Assembly (NCBI GenBank): GCA_947650285.1 | Contig: CANTFL010001455.1 | Coordinates: 62,001 to 126,000 of the forward strand | Length of the DNA: 64,000 nucleotides | From: Hyaloperonospora brassicae | Lineage: Eukaryota; Oomycota; Peronosporomycetes; Peronosporales; Peronosporaceae | Direction of reading: 5' to 3' | Shown: piece after piece, positions 38,403 through 49,822 of the stretch | Position numbering within the stretch: position 1 is the first letter of the stretch | How the letters are laid out: every line of letters begins with the position of its first letter | Translations under genes and position numbers: made by a program | Notes under the pieces: generated by a model | Told to the model about the DNA's origin: nothing | Databases searched by the model: none | Seen by the model: the letters and a program-made list of their open reading frames with translations, nothing else

Positions 38403-39455
38403 CTAAGAGATTGCTCTCTTCTTCAGCGAGGTTGTCTTCTTCCTCGCTGGAATAATCGTTGACGATGCTGAATATACCAGCATCGTCATCATCATCCGCA
38501 TCAGTAATAGCGGCGACGCTATTACTGAGGTGATCTTCTTCATCGATGTCGACTTGATCGACATCAGCATCATACGTGACGACGTTAGCGTCAACACGTG
38601 ATGAGCAAGAGCCAAAACGGTTTTTGCTCGAGCGAGTCCCTCCCCCCTTATCCAAGAGTCACACTCTAGAAGGGTGGGGACACGTGGATGGCGTAAACCA
38701 TTCACGTAAAACGGTGTGTGCTGTGTGGAAGCATGCACCGAATTATTGATGGCAAATTCCACCATGGGTAGGAATTCGTTCCAACTCGAAAACGAGTGGA
38801 CATATCCTCGAAGGATCTCTTCGAGGACACGGTTCGCACGTTCCGTCTGACCATCTACTTCGGGATGGTCAGAAGTAGACATCTTCAATCGTGTTCCGAG
38901 AGAACGGAACACGGTTTGCCAAAATGCCGCCGTGAACCGAGGGTCACGGTCGGATACGAGTTCACAGGGCAACCCGTGAAGTCGGAAGATCGTGTCAAGA
39001 AAGACACGACAACAACCTTGAGCCGTGATGGACTCAGGGACAGCAGCAAGATGCACCATCTTGCTGAACCGGTCAGCGAACACAAGAATGCCATTATTCT
39101 TGTGGTCGTCTTCGGAAAACCCGAAGACGAAGTCCGTTGAAACGGACTGCCAGCACTCTGTCGGAACAGGTAGAGGCTGTGACGCATGGTCGGTATACAC
39201 GATGAACGGTCTATCTCCCAAGAGATAGACGTGAAACTTATCCAGTGCGTACTTCATGGCAAGGCGTCCCTTGTCATGCACTGGGTAATTACGCTCAGCT
39301 GCTTGCAGCTGACGCGACTGATAACAGATGACGCGCTCCGCGCCATCTGCATCGAACTGCATTAACGCACAGCCGATTGCAAAATCGCTGGCGTCACAGA
39401 CCACATGAAATGGTCTGTCCTGATCTGCAATCGCCAAGATCGGCGATTGCATCAA
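38403..39455 (-). pseudogene. RNase H/integrase fusion of element A
   Basis: Starts with the RNase H-like part (FHVVCDASDFAIGCALMQFD, YTDHASQ) and then jumps directly to integrase (PTECWQSVSTDFVFGFSEDD). The distal RNase H, the zinc-binding HHCC region and the linker are gone. The integrase D-D-E residues remain visible in STDFVF, SDRDPRF and DGQTERANRVLEE. Element B has the same join. After integrase, a run of six G shifts the frame into an artificial tail. Confidence 0.88.
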
Positions 39456-39470
39456 GCTTTGCTTGATACC

Positions 39471-40855
39471 CTAAAAGGAGCGCTGGCACTCAGCGTTCCA
39501 TGACCACTTGATATTTTTCTTGAGGAAGCAAGAAAGATGAACAGTCATCTCGGCGTAGTTGCGCGAGTACTTGTGCAAGTACGCCGCTAGACCAAGGAAC
39601 TTCCTTAGTCCCTTGACATCGACTGGCGATGGCCAGTCGGTGATCGCCTTGATCTTTTCGGGACCAGGGCGTACGCCGTGTTTACCCACGATGCACCCAA
39701 GAAGTGGTATTTCGCTAGCCGCGAATATACACTTCTTGAGGTTGGCGTACAACTTATGCCTGCGCATAAGTCGGAGAACCTGACGAACGTGAGTTCTGTG
39801 AACTTCAACGTCCGTCTTTCCGTCCATGGCCCGGCTATGGACGAACACATCGTCGAAGTAACTCGGTGAGAAGTCTCGCACCGGTCTCAACAGATTTGTG
39901 ACACATCTGTTGAATGTTGCAGGGGCATTGCTCAGCCCCTGTGGCATAACTAGCCACTCCCACAGCATCCCGCTGGGGGTACTCACTGCCGTGAACGGGA
40001 TGTCGCGTTCACGCATGAGGATCTGATAGAATCCATTATCAGATCCATGGACGAAAAGATGGTACTCTTTGACATACCATCTATAATTACGTCCTTCCTC
40101 GGTATGGGCGTCTGAGCCGGTACCGTTGCAGCATTCAATTTGTGGAATGGGTGCACTATCCGCCACCCTCTTGTGGCCTTTCGCACACAGAAGGTTGGAG
40201 AGCTGTGAGGGCATGTTGATTCCCTCACATGGCCCGCTGCAAAGCGATCGGCAAAGAACTTGTCGATCGCTAGTACTTGTTCACGAGGCAGTGGCCACTG
40301 CTTCATGACAAAGTACTTAGAGCCCGGTTTGAGCTCGATCTCGTGTCGAGTGCATTTTTCCTTGGGCAACTCGCAAGGTACGGATTTAGGGAATACATCC
40401 TTGAATTCGATCAAATCCTTATACAAAAGATTTGCCTGAAGTGACTCCCAGGATTGAGACGTGTATCGCTTAATCCGAGTCTTCTCATCGAGGACACTTT
40501 CGTCCATCGATGAGCTGCTGAGAACCCGTTCGTTCTCAGCAAATACTGTGGCCGACCGAATATCGGCCACATACTCATCCTCTGTGACGAGTATGCAGAT
40601 CTACTTGAATTTGCCACTACGCAGATCACGCAAGAACCGTTTCGGTTCTAGTGTTGGCAACTGAGTTATCTCCGAAGTTAACTTCGGAGGCACAATCAGA
40701 TCAAGTGTATAAGCATCTACGCTTGATCCGTCATTAACCAAGACGTTCAACGTCTCGGTTACTTCCTGGGAACTTCGTTCCACAGGTTGCTGAAGGCATA
40801 ATCCTTCAGCAAGTGACTCTTGAGGAATTCCTTCCTCATGTACGTGAGGACTCAT
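39471..40855 (-). pseudogene. Reverse transcriptase region of element A
   Basis: Three pieces: 40855-40601, 40570-39983 and 40214-39471. An in-frame TAG separates the first two. A one-base shift inside the RT palm (after FSSMDL, before GFYQILMRERD) separates the last two. Motifs are KQWPLPREQ, FCVRKATRGWRIV, MPQGLSNAPATF, and YFDDVFVHS with the catalytic DD (FDD for YxDD), then LRKFLGLAAYLHKY at the connection. The last piece ends at a TAG (39471-39473) before the RNase H part. Confidence 0.9.
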
Positions 40856-40917
40856 CCCTCGACGTCTTCTGACTGTGGCTGTGCAACCACAGTCAGGGAC
40901 CGATCCTCTACGGTCGA

Positions 40918-41646
40918 CTATCCAGTCGACCTAGGATTTACATGTTGCCCTTTGAAGGCAACAGGTTTCTTTTGTCTAAGATGCTGCCCGCTAGACATGC
41001 ATCCATGTCCCGGTCCACTCGACTTATTCGATTGGTGGACCTTTGGCGCCGCCTGTACTTCTGTACAGTCGCCGGGAGCTTGCTCCACAGTGTAGTGATT
41101 AACTACACTGTGATCTTGTGCGGTCGTGCGAACGACCGAACCGCAAGTGAGGCCATCGCACTCACTTGCAAAACATCCACACGCTTGTGGACGCTCCAAG
41201 ATGCTCATCAGATGGCCATCTGATGAACAAGCGGCCGGCATCTTCACGGATCGATGCTGCCAGCTCACTCTTGGCTTGTACCTTCTGAGCCAAGGTAATC
41301 CCAGGATGACATCAAATTTGTCATCCAGATCCAGTACGATGAAGTCATCATCGTACTGTTCGCCCTCTAACGTGTAGTGGATTCCTACTACACGTTTCTC
41401 AACGGTTATCGATGCGCCTGTTGCAAGGCGCACCGTCATCCTCGTGAGATGAATGTCGCGCTCAACGAACTTGAGCCTACGACCCTCTAGTGACTGGCGA
41501 CGAACAAAGTTGTTCGACGCCCCACAGTCTACTAGGGCACGAAGCGACAAATCATTTGTCGCTTCCAACTTCAAGGTGATGAGCGAAACGTCATCACCAG
41601 GTGCAGAGACACACAATGATTGTGTATCTGGAGCAACTTTCGTCAA
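40918..41646 (-). pseudogene. Retropepsin region of element A
   Basis: 242 residues with LRALVDCGASNNFV, the aspartic protease active site in its DCGAS form, and FDVILGLPWL, the second conserved hydrophobic-Gly motif. It ends in TAG. It is in a different frame from gag and from RT, so it is either expressed by frameshifting or disabled. Confidence 0.88.
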
Positions 41647-41919
41647 GAGATTTGCAAATTCTCTTGAGGTTGCTAAATCAGTAGGGCGCTCCGCCCCTAC
41701 TGACCCCGACCATTTTTTGATGGTCCGTCTCGCTGTTTCGGCTTCGCATCAGCGCTGGACCCACACCCATTGCCCTTTCTGGCAAATGGTCGTCCATTTC
41801 GCTCAGTACTGTTTGGTACTGGGCGTGGAGCACTACACTCGTATGCGTAGTGCCCTAACTTCTGACAGCGATTTCACCTCTGCAATCGCTTGTTGTTTGA
41901 AGAGCGAGGTCTCTCGCTC

Positions 41920-42852
41920 TCAACATAGCAGAGGTCCATTGGTTCTGGACCTCCGAGTCTCTTGTTGTCTAGGTGGACGATAAGAGTTTGAGCTAGCATG
42001 AGCCTGTCTCATGCTAAAGTCTTCCTGTCTCGCGGCTGATATCGCATCTTCTAGCGTATTCAGCTCAAGGCGGAACAGGTGGCTCCTGACGGGCCCTTCT
42101 GCGAGCCCTTGCATGAACACCGTATTCAACGTGTGTTCATGAACTGGGTTAGCAGTTATACTACTCGCGAGGAGTCGTATATGTTGAGCGTAAGCGTGCA
42201 CATCACGCTTACCCTGCTTGAGTTTCAGGAGCTCTGAACGAGCCCTGAACTTAGCCCGTGGAGGCTCAAACGTTTGTCTGAGCTGGGACTTGAAGTCATC
42301 TAGCGACCTAAACACATTTGGGTCGCTACTCTCGAGCCCCAGGGACCAAGTTTTGGCACGTCCTGCCAAGTGGGTCTGAGCAAATGTGAGTTTCATTTGC
42401 TCATCTTCGACGCGACGAGCCCTTAATGCTCTGTCGAGTTCGACAAACCATAGTAACAGGGAGTCTTCCAGGACTCCACTGTACTTGGAGATTTCAGCCT
42501 TCATGACTTCGGGACGACGCACATGTGCCGTCCCGCCCACAGCAGCATGGAATTGCTGCTGTCTCAACAGCTCTGTCTGTTGAGCACCGATTTCTCTCAA
42601 CTGCTCGGCCTGTTGAGAGCCTTGCTGGTGAAGCAAGGCTACTTTCTGCCTTTCGGCGACAAGTTCATGTTGAATGAACTTGGCTATAGCGGCATGTTGT
42701 TGGCCTCTGTCTAGAGACTCCAACATGGCGCTAATGGCGAACTCGCCTACGGTTGAACTCATTCGTTCTACCGCACCCCATTCGATGTCACTCAAATGGT
42801 TAAACCCTTCACGCGTGCCGTGAAAGGTCTTTTCATCATCCAACATGTTCAT
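41920..42852 (-). pseudogene. Gag of element A, frameshifted before the zinc knuckle
   Basis: 310 residues, nearly identical to the first 300 of the gag of element B. A one-base insertion in A near 41968-41975 leads to an early stop, so the CCHC knuckle present in B is lost from this frame. The gag homology block (LWFVELDRALRARRVEDEQ, LAGRAKTWSLGLE) is typical of oomycete Ty3 gag. Confidence 0.9.
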
Positions 42853-42876
42853 GTTGGATGTTGTGGTCCTTGGAAG

Positions 42877-42894
42877 GACTACAAAGTGCTACCA
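42877..42894 (-). other. Primer-binding site of element A
   Basis: On the minus strand TGGTAGCACTTTGTAGTC begins 2 nt after the 5' LTR. TGG complements a tRNA CCA end. I cannot say which tRNA. Element B has the same sequence. Confidence 0.65.
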
Positions 42895-42896
42895 TG

Positions 42897-43289
42897 TGTA
42901 ACGGGGCACACCCTTGCGTAAACTTAACGCAAGGGTTTCGGGTGCCCCGACAGACGTACACGAGGCGAACGAGGAAGCGTAGACAAGGGAAAAGTAAAAC
43001 TGTTGTATTAATATAATTAAGTCTTTAACCTCTGTCTCTCTGTTTGACTTTACTTATTTATACTAATCTAACTGAATGTATGACGGCGTCTACTCACCAC
43101 TCATCGCGCGCGTCTTGCGGCGATTGGTGGGTTGATATCATCAAGATATCAACCAATGAGCAGACCCTTTGGTCGACCCATCAATATCACCACTATTGGT
43201 GATATTGTTAAAAGAATTTTCAACATAACATTCTTTATTGTCATTATCTCTCAAATGACATTTTCCATGTAACGTGATGCCCCGTTACA
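42897..43289 (-). repeat. 5' LTR of element A
   Basis: 393 bp, TG...CA. One mismatch (GTGATGCCCCGTTACA for the usual GGCTGCCCCGTTACA) interrupts its terminal hairpin. In the body it resembles the B 5' LTR most (TTTGACTTTACTTATTTA, GGCGTCTACTCACC). Confidence 0.93.
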
Positions 43290-43329
43290 TCTGTTGCGCT
43301 AGACTCGGAGGGAATTGAAGCGACCAAGC

Positions 43330-45148
43330 TCACTTTGTATTTTGCTGTTGATGTGGAAGCGAGATCTCTTGTAACGACAATTTGATCTTAGGTTTGCGAG
43401 GAAGGTCATTCTTCGCGTCGTACTCGACCCCTAATCGTTTGCCTACCTCATTTATCTGTTTCCGGATACCCGCTATTTCACAACAAGACTTATCTTTCTC
43501 GACGTGATCCGCTAGATACGAGCTTAGAGTTCTGGTCGCAAGTAAAAAATGAAATCTGGTCGAGACGAAAGCAGAATTGGCGATCTTTCGACAGCACAAA
43601 AAACAGATTTCAGCGAAGAATCCTTAATATGACGTATTCACACCTACTAGCTACTATAATGAAACGAGTGTACTCACAATAACTTCTAAATCTTCCTCGT
43701 ACTAGACAAACCAGGCTTTCTTGTAAATGTAAGAAACTTCCCACCAGATCGACACTTGATTACGCTACGGCTTGGAGAGGAATAAGGTTTTATCATGTCA
43801 CTGATGTTGAATCAGATTAGTCTGCCTGACACGCGAGGCTACGTTATTTTTCTACCCGATAGTTCAATGCAACGTGAATTGTATAAAGAAATTCGGTCTT
43901 CAAGTCTGATTGCTGTTTCTAGACCTACTGCTACTGGATTACCCACTATATTTAATGACCACTCTTACTATTTTTACCGTTCTATCACAATGGTTTCCTA
44001 CTGGTATGCTACTCGGATCGTTGACGACTCTTTCCGTTTGAAGGGGTAAGTAGAATATGGTCGAAACGTTACAGGTACCATAACACGGATAGAATAAATT
44101 CAGTTTTCGATGATAACAATACGTAAGGCTGTTTCCGCCACATATTTTGGATTACAACGCGTGCAGGTGTCTTCATCAAAGCATCGATATCCCTTGCATT
44201 CATAACTTGTTTAGACCGTGCCTTGTTATTGTAACTGTATGCAGTCATGTCAGATCGATCGAACTTCCGTTTGTTGACTACAGCGCTTTTATCACGCTGT
44301 GAGATTACATTACACCCAGCTTGCACAATAATGTCTGCTGCTCTACTTTCCGAGCTCTATAACTCTACATGAGGTTTGACCTGCAGAACTGTCTATATGT
44401 CATTAGTAGATACTCATCCAGCTACCCTTTTGTCATGTCTACTTTTTTCGCCACGCATTAAGTCGGTAACCATGCTTTCTCACGTTTCGTCAGTGTTCCG
44501 ACGCCTGGTCCATATATGTCTTTGTAATCCATGAGTGCACACGAAAGATGGCGAAACTTCAAAGGCTACGCATGCTGTTGCACCAACTTGCCCTCCGTTA
44601 CAATTGTATTCCTCAGGGCGCGCACATTTTGATGGCCAGATTTTGTTCCTTGCGATGAAGTTGACCGTTTGTGGGGTACATAAATTGTTTTGAAGTAGCC
44701 GGTCTGGCATGCAAAACAGAAAATTACGTTTCGGTTTCACTATTGTTTGGTGGTGAAAAACACCCTAGCGTACGCGACACAAAGTTTCCATGTACTAAAA
44801 AGTGCACAAATTGGACTCAAAGTTAAAGAGCCATTTCATCGATTAAAAATTCGAAGGTGGCTTGTGGCAAGTCGGAAAAGGTATGAAAATATCTTTTACC
44901 GTCAAAGGTAAAAAAGCTGGTAAATAGATAGCGCACAGTCCTTTGCTGTGACAAAATGGTCGCATTGAAGCAAATGCGTTGGTGTCGGATGTATCGAGAC
45001 TATACGGCAAGGGTTGGGTAAGACTGTCCCGGCCTGTCATCTGAAATGCATACGTCTTGGTTGAGTCCGTGCGATGAAAATGCAATGCATCCATAGACTT
45101 GATGTTATCGGTTGCAAATGGGACCGAAAGAATGCAATGACAGTACAA
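43330..45148 (-). CDS. Possible multi-exon gene, unrecognised
   Basis: Four minus-strand open pieces (45148-44843, 44740-44480, 44326-44069, 43599-43330) read more like protein than their surroundings. Examples are KSMDALHFHRTDSTKTYAF, RSKQVMNARDIDALMKTPAR and IRKQINEVGKRLGVEYDAKN. The last ends with a stop only 41 bp from element A. An acceptor-like TTTTTTACTTGCGACCAG precedes LSSYLADHVEK in the last piece. I could not join the pieces convincingly and recognise no family. Confidence 0.2.
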
Positions 45149-47450
45149 TAACTAGCTTACCGCAGCCATGTTCTCTATCAGCACTTATGTTTGACCGTTT
45201 CAATGAATCATACCACAGAGCATCTCCGACGAGCACACCCCGAGCATACTGTATAACCGGGGGTAACGTACCCGATGCCATGGCATCTCATGATCAATGC
45301 TCAAAGTTCGTGATAAAACAACGCATGATTGCTTGCTGTCAAGCTGTATGGATACGGACGCCAATTTTCCAATAGCGACTTGTTTGACTTGTTGCTGTAC
45401 TGCATGCTGATTGTTTATAGCAGTGTCATTGCAGTGCGTGCTTGTTATTCTTTCTGTTTACTTCTATATGTACTCCTCTGAATTCAAACAATGTCAACAA
45501 ATTAACCAGATAATGGGCTGTCTTGCTGTCTACTCAGCAACGTTTGGGACCACCTGTCACCGCCACTGCTATAGAAGACCTGTCGGCTTATCAGCATTGC
45601 GTTCGACAGGCTTCGCTTCTGTCCATACGCACCTGCACTGTCGCTATGTAAACACACCGCCGACTCTGGTGAGATTTGTTTGCTACGCATGCGTCATTCC
45701 ATTTGTTTGTCGCTCTCAGAAGGGAACGATTGGCTTCATTGACATGCTTGTTTCGTGTGGGATAGTAGAAATTGCTTTCGCTAGCTTGCTTTCTTGTGAT
45801 CATACATGGTCTTGCGAACGTTTGAGCAAAGTTGTTTGTCTCACTCAATCCACCGTCCCGCGACCCTCACAGCAGCGTATATATGCTGTAAGTCAGATAA
45901 GACTAGCCTCATCGTTCGTGCATCTTCGTTTGGACCACGACTGCTAGAGATCAGTCGTGATTTAAACGAAGTCGCACAACAATGGACAAAGTGATGACGC
46001 TTATCTTGCTGGCTGTACGTGTCTTACTAGCCAAGAATGTTTGTTGGCCCTGTGGCCTGGGGCTGAAGCTGGCATAAATGGAACAATATGGCCGTCGATA
46101 TCATCCAATACGGACTCAGCACATTTCGTATTATTGTCCGCAGAGTCGTCATCAACGACATGGTGCATTCATTTGGTGACAGAACCGCTTGTACTGACGC
46201 CATGACCAGCTTGAAACACACATGTACAGTAGGACTCATCTTTGCTAATTCAGTCGGGCAAATGAAAGAAATATGAGGTAGTACAGAATATTAGGTAGGA
46301 GGGGTTGTATAGTCGAGCTATCCACCTCTCTTGCCCAACGTCGGGCCGAAATCTATTGATAACTACAAGGGGTTATTAACTAATAAGGGATTAGCTAAGA
46401 GGGGTTCCCTGTATTCGAAATAAACAACTCACTTAGGGAGAATTCTAGGAAATAGAGAGGAAATCAATAGTATATTCGTTCTTATAAAACTCTAGTAGAT
46501 GTAGTCTGTAAACTCATTTAACCATGTATGTCCTTCTTCTTGTGTCACTCAAGACTGTGGCTATCACATCAGCACTCCAGTGACCCATCACCTGATGTCC
46601 TACCTTCAACAACAAGCACTTCGTGCGTACACGATTGGAAGCAAGGCCCGGACCATAACAGCTGATGGGTGTGGCCCGGTTTTGGTACGAAAATATCTCG
46701 ATCTCCATTCTTTGAGACAAAGCACCTTGGAGGACCAGGTCCTGGTGCCTGCAGATGACACAGATCAAGTGCAGGACCGAGAGAGAGTAGAAGAGACTGA
46801 CTGTTCGGCGATATTACACTCGCAAGATATCTGCCGAAACCAAAGCCAGAGTAGCAGCGTCGGTGCCGGCTTTTGAACCGGCAGGTGACTATGACACGTT
46901 TCGGCTTGTGGTACCTTTGTTAGTCTGTGCCGAGATCACTGAGGCACAACAAAAAGCGCGCACCTTGTACTTTTCTGTGCGAGCCCCTCTCAGTTCTCGT
47001 GTAGCCTTTACGCAGATGCCTCGTCCGCGTTGAGCAAATTATTAAGCGCTACATTCGACGGCGACATTGCTGCTCACGAGCTCTCAGCTAGGTCTCACTC
47101 AATCCATGAGGCCGCAATGCACACTAAACATAGAGGCCGCCACCTTTGTGTTCCATTTGGTCTCACAACTCTTGGCGTCATCGTCAAACACTCGGTGGAC
47201 CCGTGTGGTGACTGCTAATGGCGTTACGGTGTTAGTTGGCCCGAGAATGATTTGCAGTCACGCTTGTGCCGAGAATCCGTATGTTGCGACCAGCCTACCG
47301 ATCTTATAACTTCAGCCCGCCAGAGTCGTGCGCGTTACGACATCCTCATGAAGATTGCTCGGTAGTCATTTGATGACCTGGATCTGTGATTGGCCGATCA
47401 GTTTCGCCCGCCTGGCTTTAGTCACGATATTCTGCGAATAAACTCGACTA
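45149..47450. other. Region without a supported gene
   Basis: A 178-codon frame on plus (45411-45947) starts with hydrophobic residues, but it overlaps an 85-codon frame on minus and has no motif, so I do not call it. The stretch 46560-47340 contains small palindromes (AGGACCAGGTCCT near 46733, GCCGG/CCGGC near 46865-46882) and may be a retroelement remnant. Confidence 0.45.
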
Positions 47451-47473
47451 CAGTAGAACCTTTCTAAAGGAAT
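47451..47473 (+). repeat. Left terminal inverted repeat of the pogo-like element
   Basis: Twenty-three bases match the right end (49502-49524, reverse complement) with three mismatches. Confidence 0.85.
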
Positions 47474-47693
47474 AGTGCCTCATGTAATAACCTGCCCAAG
47501 GTAATATTTTTTTCTGGTCCCGACTTGGGACCCATATTAAATGTAATAAACCTCCCTAAACTAATACTTGATAGCCAAAGGCTGGTCCCAAAATGTTTTT
47601 AAAGTAATACTCACTATATTGAGGACTTTGAAATTGAGTGCAAAGCAGTTAATGGGCCTTGGAAAAGGATTCTAAGATGGGCTTCTGCACCAG

Positions 47694-49378
47694 TCAATTA
47701 GTCCTGATCTTCTTAATTTTGTCCTTCATTTGCTGGAGGCTTATAAGGAAGTCCTGGTTCAGGTTTGGCTGCTGCAACCAAAAGTATTCAAGCGTCGGCG
47801 TGGTATCGAGTGCCTGAGTTGACATGACAAGAGGAAGCTCTTCCGTGTCATCATCCTGTTCCTTCACTTGATCAGATCGAAGGTGCTCAGCAATGATCTC
47901 ATCTTCATCTGGTGTGTAGGCGACCTCCTCCTCAGCAGGGTAGTTGAGAAGGACTCTGATGTCCATTGGGTTCTGGTACCGCAACTGATGAATTTGCAAT
48001 TGAAGATCGTCGTTGACCTCATTGTCGACCATCTGCTGTGCAGTAAGCTTCGAAGTTCCAAAAGCAACCGAGCGAATCTTGCAATGAAAGAAGCAATTCG
48101 ATATTGTTTCGGCCTTGACATCTGAGTTCCAAGCTGCAACCGACATCCGAATGGCCTGAAAACATCAATCCTCTCCGGATCTTCCATATGTTGCTCGAGG
48201 CGCTGATGGAGCAATCGTTTGAAGCGCCTGCGATAATAGGCCTTCAAATTCCTGAGTATGTCTGCGTCGCACGGCTGGTGTTTCAAAGTCGTATCTGGTG
48301 GAAGGTAAAAAAACCGTGGTATTGCGCAACCGGATAACTGTAGGAAGTTGAGCATGCGGTATATGCGCACTGCATTTATCCATGATTAGAAGAACTTGGC
48401 GTCCGGCCATGCGAGTATCAAATGATTTCAGCCACTCGTTGAATATGGCTTGTGTCATCCATGCTTTACTGTTGTTTCGGTACTTGCAGCCGATGGTGTC
48501 AAGGTTGATGTTTTTGAAACAACGCGGACTTTTCGACTTTCCTATGACGAAGAGCGGCAGCTTGTCACTTCCATTTTCATTGCAGCACACTGCCAAGGTG
48601 ATACGCTTTTGTTTGTTTGCGGCCTTCCAACTTCTTGGTTGCCAGCGAATTATCTGCCTGTGAATAAGTTTACGGAAGCACAGAGTGTCACAAAATGTTG
48701 CAAACAAGACCACTTGTTAAAACAAACCTGCAGCTGATAGAATAGCCCGGTTTCATCCATGTTGTAGAATTCTTTCCACTCGTACTTGTCCATCGTCTTC
48801 CGGATGTCAGGGAGTGATTCCTCGATGAGTGTCATGTCAACAGAACCACTCTCTCCAAAACGTCGAAAGGACTTGATTCCATGCCGGTCTTTAAATAATT
48901 TCAGCCATACATTCGAGAAATCGAACACATCATGCTCAGGGTAGAGGTGGTCAAGAAAAAGGGCTGCTTTCTATTTGATAAGATCCCCGCTCACGTTGAC
49001 GCGATCCTGCTGGCTAAGGAACCACTCAACGAGAGCATATTCCATCTGAGGATACTTAACAGTCCTTTGACGTTTTGCGTTAAGATTGCTGTCGTCGGCC
49101 TTCACCAAGATTGTCGCTTTCCTCTTGAGAAGGCTTGAGATTGTAGGCTGACTGAATATCACCTTGTGCCTCTGTTCTATCCACTGGATGAGGTCCTTCT
49201 GGCTGAGCTGAAGATTCTTATCATGGTGCTCACACAAAGCAATGCTGATCTTGTCCGTCATTGTCGTGTACTGTGCGCCTTTCGGAGGCATATTGGAGGG
49301 AGAAAAGTTGGGGGGGACGGCGGGGGACTCCCTTTTTATATAGGTGGGGGGTTTGACTGGGGGTGGCGGCTGCAGCAA
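47694..49378 (-). pseudogene. pogo/Tigger-like transposase (DDE superfamily), inactivated
   Basis: The N-terminal part (49378-48971) has a psq-type helix-turn-helix and the start of a CENP-B-type domain (LSQKDLIQWIEQRHKVIFSQ). An in-frame TAG at 48971 interrupts it before WLKLFKDRHGI. The catalytic region keeps YNMDETGLFY (first Asp, about 48755), LLIMDKCSAH (second, about 48385; K replaces the usual N) and LKHQPCDADILRNLKAYY (third, about 48265). A phase-0 GT-AG intron of 70 nt (48727-48658) fits between FYQLQ and ADNSLATKK. One-base frameshifts follow near 48605, in a seven-A run at 48306-48312, and near 48155. The C-terminal part keeps MSVAAWNSDVKAETISNCF, typical of the family. Homopolymer frameshifts could partly be assembly errors. 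Confidence 0.85.
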
Positions 49379-49501
49379 AAATCAAAAATGTAAACAAAGC
49401 CGATTGCAATATTTTCCCACTCGAAAAAATCCTTGAATTTTCTGTCCCTGTCTAAAGTAATAATCTCCGTAAAGTAATATTATGGCATCGGTCTCAACGA
49501 T

Positions 49502-49524
49502 ATTACTTTAGACAGGTTCTAGTG
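49502..49524 (-). repeat. Right terminal inverted repeat of the pogo-like element
   Basis: Pairs with 47451-47473. A second partial copy of the same end sequence (CTGTCTAAAGTAATAA) lies inside at about 49448. Confidence 0.85.
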
Positions 49525-49794
49525 GATAAACGAGCAAGTACGAGACCGGATCTAGAAGCTAGCGATTGGTACAGAACAGGGCGAAGACCAGATCTGGGAG
49601 TTGGCGGTCGACACAAAGATCTGCGCAGACCAGATCTCAAAGCTGGCAGTCGCCACAGAGTAGTTATGGGACCAGTGCGAGATGGTGGGGGCTGACACGG
49701 TGACCAGATCCAAAAGCCAGCTTCATTGGTCAAATGTCGGGCGGTACTTGGGTGGTCCAGGGCTTGCAGCCACGATGTTTCACGTGTTGGTTTC

Positions 49795-49811
49795 TCATTC
49801 CATAAAGTTCT
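49795..49811 (+). promoter_or_regulatory. Initiator plus flanking element of the effector gene
   Basis: TCATTCCATAAAGTTCT fits the oomycete initiator core (TCATTCC) followed by the A/T-rich flanking promoter region. It lies 28 bp upstream of the ATG at 49823. Transcription starting here would exclude the upstream in-frame starts at 49682 and 49774. Confidence 0.5.
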
Positions 49812-49822
49812 CAATCGACACG

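Larger units (their letters stand above)
35919..43289 (-). mobile_element. Ty3/gypsy chromovirus element A (7371 bp, defective)
   Basis: A full-length LTR retrotransposon read on the minus strand: 5' LTR (43289-42897), primer-binding site, gag, protease, RT, RNase H/integrase, GPY/F and chromodomain, 3' LTR (36314-35919). Its flanks do not match each other: CAGGG at 35914-35918 on the left and TCTGT at 43290-43294 on the right. They match the flanks of element B instead (see findings). Coding is broken by stops and frameshifts, most of them shared with B. Extra lesions in A are a 1-nt shift late in gag, a 6-G instead of 7-G run after integrase, and a TAA before the chromodomain. Confidence 0.95.
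47451..49524 (-). mobile_element. pogo/Tigger-like DNA transposon, decayed (2074 bp)
   Basis: Terminal inverted repeats enclose a CENP-B/Tigger-type transposase. The left end is CAGTAGAACCTTTCTAAAGG. The right end, on the minus strand, is CACTAGAACCTGTCTAAAGT. A TA occurs just outside the left end and inside both ends (CAGTA / TAGTG), so the exact boundary and the TA duplication are ambiguous. Subterminal direct repeats of a TAATAAnCTnCC...TAATA motif lie near 47485-47566 on the left, with related copies near 49457-49481 on the right. Confidence 0.85.

Noticed and set aside
35919..43289. Treating A and B as one duplicated block in inverted orientation
   Set aside because: A segmental duplication would copy flanks too. 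The flanks instead show exactly 5 bp shared in exchanged pairs, which fits two insertions followed by inversion.
45411..45947. 178-codon frame with a hydrophobic start, as a membrane protein
   Set aside because: It overlaps a minus-strand frame of similar quality, is rich in Cys/His/Ser as expected of chance translation, and shows no motif.
49682..49822. Upstream in-frame start codons for the effector
   Set aside because: Starting at 49682 or 49774 would bury the signal peptide behind 47 or 16 residues, and the initiator-like site at 49795 lies downstream of both.
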